A DNA stretch of 14,645 nt. Source: Chrysochromulina tobinii (lineage: Eukaryota > Haptophyta > Prymnesiales > Chrysochromulinaceae). Position 1 is the stretch's first letter. Every line of letters starts with the position of its first letter. The translations under genes and the position numbers were made by a program. Under the pieces are notes generated by a model. It did not search any database. It worked only from the letters and a program-made list of their open reading frames with translations, and had not been told where the DNA came from. The stretch spans positions 1 to 14,645 of the forward strand of contig JWZX01002801.1 in assembly GCA_001275005.1 (NCBI GenBank), written 5' to 3'. Positions 1 through 7,792 of this stretch are shown piece by piece.

Positions 1-530
1 GAAAATGACGGGCTCAAGAATGGCACTTATCGAACACGGCCAAGGCGCCATGCCAGTCAGCTCAAATTCACATGCAAGGCGTCTGGACACATCATCCGAA
101 AGCCAGACTTGCGAGCGGCGTTGCCCTAGCGTTGCCCGTCCTCGTCGAAAAAAACTCAACGAGCAGCCGTGGCTTCGTCTTATGTGTGCCCAGACGAAGC
201 TCTAGGGTCACGTCAAGCCGTTGGATGAAGAGGGGAGCACCATGTGGCGGCGCTCTCGATTTCCCGCGTCAGCTCAGACGGATGACCGCAGTTCTCGCGT
301 GGACGAGCGAACGAGAGCGAAAGTTAGGTCTTCTTTTGGGATCCAAACGTTGCATCCAAACGTCGCCGCGTGAACGCGAAGAACCGGAAGCAGCTTCCCA
401 TTCGATTGCCGTAGAGTTCATCGTTTGGAACCCTCCGGATCGCCTGATTCACACCTCATGTATTGGTGTGAAAGTTCGGAGCCTCGTTTCACAGCCTTGC
501 TACACATATTGGGAGCGCCACCCCGAGTAG

Positions 531-622
531 CTGTCGAGCTATCCTGTCGAGTAGCTGTCGAGTAGCTGTCGAGTATCCTGTCAAGTATCTGTCAAGTTCC
601 TGTCGAGTTTCCTGTCGAGTTG
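531..622. repeat. Minisatellite, 10-12 bp unit CTGTCGAGTAG
   Basis: About eight head-to-tail copies of a unit close to CCTGTCGAGTAG, with variants ending in TAT, TT or TTT and some with CAAG for CGAG. Unit length wobbles between 10 and 12 bases. It lies outside any supported gene. Confidence 0.85.
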
Positions 623-979
623 CGCGAGGCCAGGGCTCAAGGAAGTACGCGGTACCGCCGGTACCTCTGGGCTCGCGCGCTCGGCCTCGGAGGCCCGTTC
701 GCCATGCCCGTTACGCCTCGTCTGCGCGTTATTTTCGTGCACACAAAAGGCTTTACACCGTGAATCCAAATCGTAATCGAGCTATGTCGTTTTTTGCGTC
801 GTATGCGATGATTAATCGATTTATTTCCAGATACCACGCGAACATCGCATCCGATTCGATCCCGTCGTGTCGGCCGGTCGGCGAGTCGGGATTCGCGGCG
901 CGCGCGCGGCGGCGGTGCGAACGGAGGGCGTGACACTTAGTGTGAGCCGCGGAGCCGCAGCCGACCGCCGCGACCCTCC

Positions 980-1005
980 GGACCGCGGACCGGACCGCGG
1001 ACCGG
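980..1005. repeat. 12-bp tandem duplication GGACCGCGGACC
   Basis: Two adjacent exact copies of GGACCGCGGACC followed by a decaying third start, inside an extremely GC-rich non-coding block. Internal CCGCGG palindromes make it prone to fold. Confidence 0.6.
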
Positions 1006-1260
1006 ACTGGACGCGGACCTGTGGGCCCGTGCTGCCGTGTACCGGACGCGGCAGTGTCCGCGGTCGCGTCGTTTGGACGAACGCCCTCAATTTGCGCGAG
1101 CTCCATAAAGCGCTGCTGAGCGGAGCGCCGCAGACGCACAGGGGTACGCCCAACAAGCAGCTCCCCGTGGCTCTTCCCAAAGCGCGATGCCATGTCCTCT
1201 GACGAGCAAGAGAGAGACTGGTCGCCGCACCTCGCTCTTTGTTCCCAGCGCCTGCCTCTC

Positions 1261-1362
1261 GCTCTCAAGGCCAGCGCTTACCATAGCGCTCAGCGCTCAC
1301 CATGGCGCTCACATCGCTCTCAAGGCCAGCGCTCACCGTGGCGCTCACCATAGCGCTCACAT
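1261..1362. repeat. Nested minisatellite abutting the SET-gene stop codon
   Basis: A 55-bp unit starting GCTCTCAAGGCCAGCGCT occurs at 1261 and again at 1316. Inside it a shorter unit near GCGCTCACCATG repeats seven or so times with single-base changes. The array runs into the last codons of the minus-strand SET gene: the TGA stop (1357-1359 on plus as TCA) lies inside one GCGCTCAC copy. Confidence 0.8.
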
Positions 1363-2198
1363 GCCAAACGCATCAAGAAAGTCGTCGGCCGTCGCGTTGC
1401 CGCCGTGCACGTCGACCTCGGACGCGTCAAACTTGTGCATGCCACCCGCCACCTTGATGCCCGAGGCCTCGAGCTCCTGCATCCTGGCGATTCTCGCGTC
1501 CTCCTCCTTCTCCTTCTCCTTCGCCTTCTTGGCGTTCTCCTCAATCTTCTTCTTCAACTCTGCCGCCTCCTGCTCCTTGAGCGCCTTCATATCGAACTCC
1601 GGTTCGGCCGGTGCGGCAGGCAAAGCAGTGGGCGGCATGTTATCCTCGCGATAAGTGTGGCCGACGTTGACGCACGAGATGGCGGCATATTCTTTGCAGA
1701 TGCTCTCGTACCAATCAATGGTTTCGTACGTGGCGTAGTCATCCGTCAGCTCTTCGCCAGCGGCGATGTCGCGCCGCGCGTATGTGTGATCGGGCGCGTA
1801 CATTTCGCCAGCCTCGTCATCCGGATGATTTCCGGTGTTGTGGTCAGCAGCATGGTTATACACCTTGGCATCGTCCAAGATCTCGATGACTACGCCGCCA
1901 TACGTGTACACGTGCTCGAGGAAGTCGACCGCCTCCTCTTTGCTCAAACCATCCAGTCGCTTGCGCACCTCCGACTCATTCGTATAAGTAACCACGCTCA
2001 CGCCGATCTCATATCTCCAGATTCGTGTGCCACGGGCAATCGGTGCGGTGGCAAAGATGCCCTTGCCCGCAATCGATGAGGTTCGTAGCTCGTAGGGCAC
2101 CTGCGAGCGGAAGCAGTTCTGCGTCAATCCGATGCAAACGTGGGAGGTCTTGCGCTCGGTGCGATGCAGCGAGCGCCGACCTCAATCCCGCTCGGCAT
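1357..2198 (-). CDS. SET-domain lysine methyltransferase-like protein (2 exons)
   Basis: Predicted SAM-dependent protein-lysine methyltransferase; substrate unknown. Proposed exons: 2198-2181 (MPSGIE) and 2100-1357, joined over an 80-nt GT-AG intron, giving 253 residues. SET signatures are AGKGIFA (residues 17-23), a variant NH box YNHAADHNTGNH (87-98), and ARRDIAAGEELTDDY (114-128) with the conserved final Tyr. No Cys-rich post-SET domain is seen; instead an acidic/Lys-rich coiled coil spans about 176-220. The large exon has no in-frame ATG upstream of the SET domain before a stop at about 2184, so an upstream coding exon is needed. The ATG at 2198 is the nearest that splices in frame, but its frame stays open further upstream, so a longer N-terminus is possible. 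The family call is firm; the start is moderate. Confidence 0.8.
2101..2180 (-). other. Predicted intron (80 nt, phase 0) in the SET gene
   Basis: On the minus strand the donor reads GAG|GTCGGC and the acceptor TTCCGCTCGCAG|GTGCCC. Splicing joins an ATG-initiated exon to the SET reading frame and removes a TGA. Its length matches the other introns of this window (81, 84 and 88 nt). No transcript evidence is available here. Confidence 0.55.
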
Positions 2199-2457
2199 GT
2201 CGGCCGCGGCGGCGGCTCGCTCGGCGCGGCGGACCGCCCTTCGGCACACAGGGAGTCTCCCCTTCCTTCGCGAGGTGTTTCGTGATTGGATATCATGTTG
2301 GATTCCAGAAAAATTTGACATGGGGCAGGGACTGAGACAGACACGGACAGGTATGGCACCGGGCACACACGAGATAAACACACGACACGAACCAAACCGT
2401 CGCACAAAGTCGCACCATGCACAAATACTGCGTCCACCGAACTCCGAGTCACGAGCA
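2199..2457. other. Intergenic spacer between two minus-strand genes
   Basis: 259 bp between the stop of the membrane-protein gene (2458) and the proposed start of the SET gene (2198). It should hold the 3' UTR of the former and the promoter and 5' UTR of the latter. I see no distinctive motif; an AT-richer patch lies around 2280-2330. Confidence 0.45.
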
Positions 2458-3579
2458 TTACGCTTGGCCGCCGTGCGTGACAGACCAGCGCACGTACCAC
2501 TCGATGCAGTCCATCGGGAACATGACGAGATTGAACGGGAAGGGCATCGCGAACCCAAAGTGCCATTGGAAGAAGATGCCGCACGCGGCGACCGCGTAGC
2601 CGATGACCTCGTCCAGGTATGTGTGCTCCTCCTCGAGCGACAGTCCCCACAGGCTCTTCACGCCGCGATTGTTGATAAAGTTGAGCAGGGAGCGTGAGAA
2701 CATCAGGCCGCCACGCATGCCCGATTGGACAGCCGACACGACCTCCTGCAGCTTCCACGCCAAGTAGACGAAGAAGGCTCTGGTGAACGAGTTGATCGTG
2801 ACGGGCAGCCAGTGCACAAACTCCTTGCTCACAAATTCCTTGAGCACTGGCACGGAGAACTGGCACACCTTGATCTCGACGAGCTGCGAGCACGAGATCG
2901 CGAGGCTGACGGTGCGCGCAAACTTGATCCGGAGCACACCCTGCACGGCGAGCCAGCCCGTCCACAGCCCGCCAATGGCCGCGCTCAGCTTCTGCGGGTC
3001 CTGGATAGCCTTGGCGGCCATCTTCACCTTTCGGTCGAGGAGCTCCTTGGCTTCAATCTGCTTGACGTCTGGAACGCCGTCGCCGTCCTCATCCTTGAGC
3101 TCGTCCTTCTGGTTCGCCTCGTACACCTGGATGGCGCTATCGTACACGTCCACGAGGTAGCTGCGCGTCTGCGGCCATCCGAGGGCGTAGAACGCCTCGC
3201 AAGCGGCGATGCTCGCGCAGTATGAGCCGCCGAAGAAGCACAGGCCTAGGCCGAGGAACGCACGGAAGAGCTCCAGGGGCAGAGCGTTGATGAAGTTGTA
3301 GATGAGCACCGCCGCCTTGACGTACAATGGGCCGATGATGTTGAACACCGTGATCGAGATGTTGACGAAAGGGATGATCACGGGCTTCAGGATCTTGATG
3401 TACTCGGCGATCTTCGGTGGCGCTTTGCCCTCGAGGCCCTCGAGGAGCGCAGCGACTCGCTCATCAGAAGTGTACACGCGCCGCACGGCAACACGCCCAG
3501 GCGGCGCCGTGTCGTCTTTGGTCGGCTCGTCGATCTTCTCCTTCTTGGCCCCCCCCCCGAACCATGTCGCGATGTCCAT
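2458..3579 (-). CDS. Multi-pass membrane protein with Ca-binding-type loop, function unknown
   Basis: Uninterrupted 373-residue frame from ATG at 3579. I do not recognise the family. Hydrophobic segments lie at about 63-98, 105-135, 200-218, 222-245, 262-285 and 325-366, suggesting an integral membrane protein with four or more crossings. A soluble loop (140-195) carries DEDGDGVPD (163-171), which matches the Asp/Gly pattern of EF-hand or thrombospondin-type-3 calcium loops, but the position-12 Glu of a canonical EF-hand is replaced. The N-terminal 40 residues are polar and Lys-rich with a GGG tract encoded by a run of 10 G. There is no clear cleavable signal peptide; the first hydrophobic span is internal. 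It is divergently transcribed from the gene starting at 3733. Coding character is strong (long frame, conserved-looking aromatic and hydrophobic pattern); function is unknown. Confidence 0.8.
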   Translation of the reverse strand: MDIATWFGGGAKKEKIDEPTKDDTAPPGRVAVRRVYTSDERVAALLEGLEGKAPPKIAEYIKILKPVIIPFVNISITVFNIIGPLYVKAAVLIYNFINALPLELFRAFLGLGLCFFGGSYCASIAACEAFYALGWPQTRSYLVDVYDSAIQVYEANQKDELKDEDGDGVPDVKQIEAKELLDRKVKMAAKAIQDPQKLSAAIGGLWTGWLAVQGVLRIKFARTVSLAISCSQLVEIKVCQFSVPVLKEFVSKEFVHWLPVTINSFTRAFFVYLAWKLQEVVSAVQSGMRGGLMFSRSLLNFINNRGVKSLWGLSLEEEHTYLDEVIGYAVAACGIFFQWHFGFAMPFPFNLVMFPMDCIEWYVRWSVTHGGQA

Positions 3580-3732
3580 TGATTCCGACGAGCGAATTAA
3601 TTAATCAGCGGTGGTGACACAAAACTCGAAGGTCACATGTTTGCCTCTCTAGGTCGTGCACAATCTAAAGCGCGAGTTCAAGTGCGCCGATTGTGCGCCG
3701 TGGCGGCCACAAGAGCTTTCCTTCTGGCCCAA
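3580..3732. promoter_or_regulatory. Presumed divergent promoter region
   Basis: 153 bp separate the ATG of the minus-strand membrane protein (3579) from the favoured ATG of the plus-strand gene (3733), so both genes probably share this segment for initiation and 5' UTRs. An AT-rich patch (GAATTAATTAATC, 3594-3606) stands out against the GC-rich surroundings. An alternative upstream ATG at 3637 would leave only 57 bp. Confidence 0.4.
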
Positions 3733-4617
3733 ATGTCCCGTCTTCCACGACCGCCGTCAATCGATGACGAGCAGGAGGAGGCACCAGCACCGCAGAACAT
3801 CGGCAGTGCCATCGAGGCGCCGGCTCCGCCACCCAACGAAGACGAGGACGAAGAGGCGCCATCAACGCTAGCCGAGGACAACGAGGCACCTCCACCATTC
3901 TGTATCGGTGATCGTGTGTGCTGCTACCGCGGCAGGCCTGGATGGTGCCTCGGCGTCGTGAGCCTCGTAGACGAGCCGCTAGAGGATCCCCTGGGACATC
4001 CGACCGACGGCGTCATTCCATATGTCGTCATGCTGGATGGCACACAGAAACTCGTGAGTGTGCCGGCCGATGATGAGGAATGCATCGTGCCGGAGATGTG
4101 CTGGCCCGATAGCTTTGCGGCGTCCGAGGATGGGCCGCTCCCGCCAAGGGTGGGCCCCTCACGCCACGCGCTGCGCTTCGCCGTTGGCGATCACGTCGTG
4201 TGCCTCGTGGCAGCAGGCACCTGGCGCAAGCTGAGGTGGGCGGCGGGAGTCGTGGCTGAGCAGTGGGCGCAATGTGGCGCATGGGGCGCGGAGGAGGCTG
4301 CCGCGTACCGCATTTGCGTCATCGACAGCGGATACAGTGTGCTAGCCTACCGCGACGACCACAGCCTTGTGCGCGACCCTAAGCTGCAGCACGAAGGGCC
4401 TTGTACGCGCGAGGGCCGCGAGCGGTTTCAGCGCAAGCGAGGGCTCGAGGGCGACGGTTGGGAGACGGTCGATCAGCAGACGCGTCGCGTGCGCACGGCG
4501 GTGGCGCCACCAGCACCGTCGCCAGCAAGGGCGGTGCATGGCGAGGATGACGGCGATTGGGCGCTCGAGCTGCTGTGCGGGGACTGCTGCGACCCGTGTG
4601 ACGGATCAACTACATGA
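3733..4617 (+). CDS. Protein with two SH3/Tudor-like repeats, function unknown
   Basis: 294 residues from ATG 3733. The frame opens at ATG 3637, which would add 32 Arg-rich residues (possibly a targeting peptide); codons there are AT-richer than downstream, so I prefer 3733. Residues 10-55 are acidic and Pro-rich. Two related modules follow: FCIGDRVCCY...GWCLGVV...YVVMLDG (about 56-118) and FAVGDHVVCL...WAAGVV...YRICVIDSG (about 149-215). Each has the pattern Phe-x-Val/Ile-Gly-Asp-x-Val, a Trp-containing G-V-V strand, Tyr-x-Val-x-Asp-Gly, and a closing acidic loop before Val/Ile. This is a small beta-barrel pattern like Tudor, SH3 or agenet folds, and I recall it as common in haptophyte proteins. 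The tail is basic, then ends in a Cys cluster (LLCGDCCDPCDG). Ligand and role are unknown. Confidence 0.72.
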   Translation: MSRLPRPPSIDDEQEEAPAPQNIGSAIEAPAPPPNEDEDEEAPSTLAEDNEAPPPFCIGDRVCCYRGRPGWCLGVVSLVDEPLEDPLGHPTDGVIPYVVMLDGTQKLVSVPADDEECIVPEMCWPDSFAASEDGPLPPRVGPSRHALRFAVGDHVVCLVAAGTWRKLRWAAGVVAEQWAQCGAWGAEEAAAYRICVIDSGYSVLAYRDDHSLVRDPKLQHEGPCTREGRERFQRKRGLEGDGWETVDQQTRRVRTAVAPPAPSPARAVHGEDDGDWALELLCGDCCDPCDGSTT

Positions 4618-5253
4618 TCTTAGTCTCGTGCCGCCGGTCAGGGTCACTCTCGCGATCCGCTGCGCGCTGGCGTTTCTAGTTTGAAGTCATGAGGTTTTGA
4701 AACATGAAAGCCATTACGCGATAGAAAGCTTTCGTTTGAGGTGGGCATGTGGCGCGCTGCGCGACATCCGATACCGCCGACGACGTGCCGCCGCCGCGCG
4801 CCGGTCCGCAGGGTAGAGCGACATCTCGCACGACACACGAGCACACGGATATTACGCACAATCTATTGTCACAATCGACAATGATGGACATAAGCTAGAA
4901 GGCGCAAGCGGCAAGGTGGGCGGGCGCGGGGCACCGGACCGGACGGCCGCGCGTCGCTCTGCCCCACGCCGCCGGCTCCGCCGGGGGAGCTCAGTCGTCA
5001 GCGTGGGAGCTCAAGGGAGCTCAGCGTGCGGGAGCTCAAGGGAGCTCATCGTCAGTGGACGCTGCACGCTCGGGGCGAGCCGTGGGTTCTGGGTACGATG
5101 TTCGCGACATAGCCGCACTCTCGGCGCGAATTTCCCCACCTGCCCCCGGCACCGCTCACCCGCACGGAGCTGGACGACTGCAACCGGTTAAACGGCACGC
5201 GCCTTCTCGCTTCTGCTTCTCCCACACCTCCGCTGCATGCACATCCTCGCTCA
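4618..5253. other. Intergenic region between convergent genes
   Basis: 636 bp between two stops facing each other. It presumably holds both 3' ends. I see no gene; the longest frames (about 70-90 codons) are Arg-rich GC artefacts. Structure present: palindrome GAAAGCTTTC (4725-4734), a 6-bp stem/6-nt loop hairpin ATTGTC..GACAAT (4865-4882), and the GGAGCTCA repeat cluster (4985-5048). Confidence 0.5.
4985..5048. repeat. Short repeat cluster, unit GGGAGCTCAAG
   Basis: Five copies of GGGAGCTCA, spaced irregularly (about 10-21 bp apart), with GTCGTCAGCGT or GCGTGC spacers between some. Each contains the SacI palindrome GAGCTC. It is non-coding and lies about 200 bp downstream of the dynein intermediate-chain stop. 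Confidence 0.75.
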
Positions 5254-7554
5254 TCACAGCGCGTCGAGCACGTGCTCGAGCTTGATAAGTTCGTCGGCTT
5301 CCGCCGTCGCGTAGCGCTCAACGAGCACGTGCACCTCGACGCCGGAGAGCCGTTGGTGGCCGCGGCACGTGATCGCGGCGAGCCGCTGGCGCGCGCCGGC
5401 CGACCCCTTGCGCGTGTTCGCGCTCTCCGAGCGCGCGTCGAGGGCGAACCGCATCTTACGCATGGCCTCCATGGTCGCGGGGTCGTCCGGGTCGCCCGGC
5501 GCGCGGCGCCGTTCCGGAGCGCCCGGTTGGACGAAACTTGCTCCGCCGCCCATTCGACGGGTGGGCGAGTCGGGTCCCCGCGTCGCCACAGGGCATGTGA
5601 CTTCCGGCATGCCACTCCCCTTGAGGAGATCGAAGATATGCATGCGGTCGTCGGAGTCGAGCGCCCAAAAGACGCTCGGTCGCGCCGGGCACCAGCACAC
5701 GTGCACGAGCGCCGCGCCGGGCGCGGCGAAGCCAACAAAGGTGCGCAACGGGCGCGCGTCATCGACGTGATAGAGCGCCGCGGAGCCGTTGACGCGACCA
5801 ACCAAGAAGTAGGCCGGCAGCTTGGGGTGGAAGGCAATCGAGGCGACGCCGCTCGCGTTCTGCGGCGCGTCGCGCGCGGGCACGTCGGTGCCGGGCTCGA
5901 AGGCGTCGGGCGAGAGCGGCACGGAGGAGTACCGGGAGCGGTGGAGGAGCTGCGGCAGGTCGGTGCCCACGACAACGCGCGTCGGGTCGGTGGGCACGAA
6001 GGCGAAGTGGACGCATTTGGTGGGAAGGACCGCCGAATTGCCACGTGCGAGCGGCGCGACGCCGCCCGTCATCGAAGTCGAGCCAGTCAGCAACAAGCGC
6101 TCCTTGCTGCCAACGGCTTGGCCGAGATCATGCGCATCGAGCTCGACAGCCTCGAGCACGAGCCAGATGATGAGGGTGCCTTCAACGTCGAGGGACGCAA
6201 TTGAGAGGCTCGCGTCCTCCTGGGCGTCGCCCGAGATGGGCAGCGCCGTGAGGGACGCCACCGGAGACGTGTGTGAGCTCATGGCGAGGCAGTCGGAGGC
6301 GTACGTGGGAGAGCGCAAGTGCAGACGATCAAACGGAGGCTTGTCGCCGAGTTCCACCGACGGGTGGGATGCTCCCGGCTCGCGAAGGTTCCACAGCTGC
6401 ACCGCGCCCTCTTCGGTGCCCGCAAATGCGAGGTGTGGCTTCGCCTCGGGCAGCATACAGCAGCTCGGAACTCCCGCGCATCGCATCATCGCCCAGGGCA
6501 TCTCGGGCGCATAGATCTTCCAGAGCGCGAGGCAGCCGCCCGCGGCGAGCCGGCGCAGCACAGCGACGTCGCGCTTGCGGCTGAGCACTTCGGCGGGCGG
6601 CTCCTGGTCGAGCGGCTTGCCGTACGCGACCAGCAGCCCGCCGCCCGACGCGTCGAAGGTCAGATCGTGCGGCACTCTCTCCCCAAGCGCTGACGGCAGT
6701 TGCAGCAGGCTGTGCCGCACCGAGAAGGGGAGGGCGTTCGGTTGCTGGACGGCGTCAGCGCCACTGGCGGCGGCGATCAGGTTCTCGGAGCACAGGGTCT
6801 CGACCACCTGCCCCGCGCTCCCCAGGAAACGGCGCAGGCGGCCGATGTTGGCGGTGAGCAACGTGGCGGTCTGGGCAGAGGCGCTTGCCTCCAGAGATGA
6901 CGAGGTCGTACTCGCCACGGTGCCGTCCTCGGGCCACTGGCACGCGAACGCGTCGGTCTCGATCTCCTCGGTCTGCACGCCCACGCTCACGTCGTCGTCG
7001 CCCGTCTGCACGTTCTTGACGCGCTTCGTCCCCGCGTGTCGCGTGTGCAGCTCGTACGGAGTGAGCGGCGGCGCATCATACAGAGTGATGTCGACCGCGC
7101 GCAACTGCAACACCGAGCGAAGTGCCTTGAGCCGCGCCGCTCGCTGCTCCTTGAGCTGGCGCGCCTCATTGCTCGGCGGCGCGATGAATCGGCGCGGCGC
7201 GGGCTCCGCCTTTGCCATCGGCGGCATCATCCTCCCCGACTGTGGTGCCGCCGACGGCCCTCGGCTGATGTTGGCTTGCTGCAGCGGCTGCGTTTGCGAT
7301 CCGCCAGCGGCTGGTACCAATGGCTGGCGTGCTGCTTGCTGCCGCCGCTGCTGCGCCCGTTGCGCCGCCTCGGCCTCGGCCTGCGCCTTTGCGGCCTCAG
7401 CCGCGCCTCCTTCGTCGTCTTCAAAGTCGTCTGCGAGGGAGGCGAGAGCAAGAGCGACGTGAGCGGGCAAGGGTCGACCGAGGGGTGATTACGGGCGAAC
7501 AGAGCGCGCACCGGCCTCGTAGTCTTCGAAGTCCTCATCGTAATCGTCGCCCAT
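5254..7554 (-). CDS. Dynein-2 intermediate chain, WDR60/DYNC2I1-like (2 exons)
   Basis: Intermediate chain of the dynein-2 motor that powers retrograde intraflagellar transport. Exons 7554-7512 and 7430-5254 give 739 residues. The 43-nt first exon encodes the acidic MGDDYDEDFEDYEA; the frame of exon 2 alone has no upstream ATG, and splicing continues the acidic run as DDFEDDE. Residues 20-50 are Ala/Gln-rich and helical. Residues 132-147 (YDAPPLTPYELHTRHA) and VQTEEIET (166-173) match the conserved WDR60 segment preceding the beta-propeller. WD-type strands follow from about 270, for example FAGTEEGAVQLWNLREPG and FWALDSDDRMHIFDLL, with about five to six recognisable blades and a basic, disordered patch at about 640-670. 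It is shorter than human WDR60 (about 1,066 residues), mainly at the N-terminus. It is divergent from the methyltransferase gene. The name rests on remembered motifs; WDR34/DYNC2I2 is less likely because of the QTEEIET segment. Confidence 0.82.
7431..7511 (-). other. Predicted intron (81 nt, phase 1) in the dynein-2 intermediate chain gene
   Basis: Donor GAGGCCG|GTGCGC, acceptor with pyrimidine tract CTCTCGCCTCCCTCGCAG|ACGAC. Removal deletes an in-frame TAA and joins two acidic Asp/Glu/Phe segments into one block, as expected for this protein family. The flanking exon ends are themselves similar in sequence (see findings). Confidence 0.8.
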
Positions 7555-7792
7555 GGGTCTTGGAGGGAGTGAGGGCACCACAGAGAGGCGAGAGGCGTTG
7601 GCGTTCACGATGCGAAGTCGGCATGAAAATCACGTTCACAGAGGTACGAAATGAACCGATCGCTGATCACCTTCATGCACCGACCTTGAGTCTCGATATG
7701 ACCGAGTGTCCCGTGTGTGTCCCGGCTCCCCCCGGTGTCTTTTTACCGAGTTTCTGCGTCCGAGTCTTGCCTCCAGAAAAGGTCGAGTTGTG
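7555..7792. promoter_or_regulatory. Presumed divergent promoter region
   Basis: 238 bp between the start codons of the dynein-2 intermediate chain (minus) and the TylF-like methyltransferase (plus). Both 5' UTRs and promoters should lie here. No TATA-like element stands out. An acceptor-like sequence TTGCCTCCAG just before 7780 could mark a 5' UTR intron of the plus-strand gene. Confidence 0.4.

Larger units (their letters stand above)
1..1260. other. Intergenic region, no supported gene
   Basis: I find no reading frame with recognisable domains or convincing coding character. The longest plus frame (about 150 codons, 72-530) is rich in Arg/Ser/Pro and shows no family motif. The stretch holds a short-unit minisatellite (531-622), a KpnI-type palindrome pair (GGTACC, 3-nt gap, GGTACC) near 651-665, and a very GC-rich block around 880-1030 with a 12-bp tandem duplication. 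It probably contains the 3' flank of the SET gene (minus strand) and sequence belonging to a neighbour outside the window. Confidence 0.5.

Noticed and set aside
72-530. 152-codon plus frame near the left edge
   Set aside because: No domain, mixed composition, no splice-supported partner exon; cannot be separated from chance in GC-rich DNA.
531-622. CRISPR-like array
   Set aside because: Units are directly adjacent with no unique spacers and the setting is eukaryotic.
1405-2079. 224-codon plus frame antisense to the SET gene
   Set aside because: The leucine-rich start is the antisense of the Lys/Glu coiled coil (CTC/CTT runs); no independent support.
2009-2965. 318-codon minus frame spanning the membrane-protein and SET genes
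   Set aside because: It overlaps two better-supported genes in another frame on the same strand and shows no motif; Cys/Arg/His-rich composition marks an out-of-frame reading.
4644-4891. Two overlapping 71-codon minus frames with some hydrophobic residues
   Set aside because: Short, no motif, located between convergent genes; most likely 3' UTR sequence.
5272-6204. 310-codon plus-strand frame opposite the dynein-2 intermediate chain gene
   Set aside because: It is the antisense shadow of a GC-rich gene: Arg/Ala/Gly/Val composition, no motif, while the minus strand has clear WDR60 and WD-repeat signatures. The same holds for the frames at 5822-6514 and 6575-7462.
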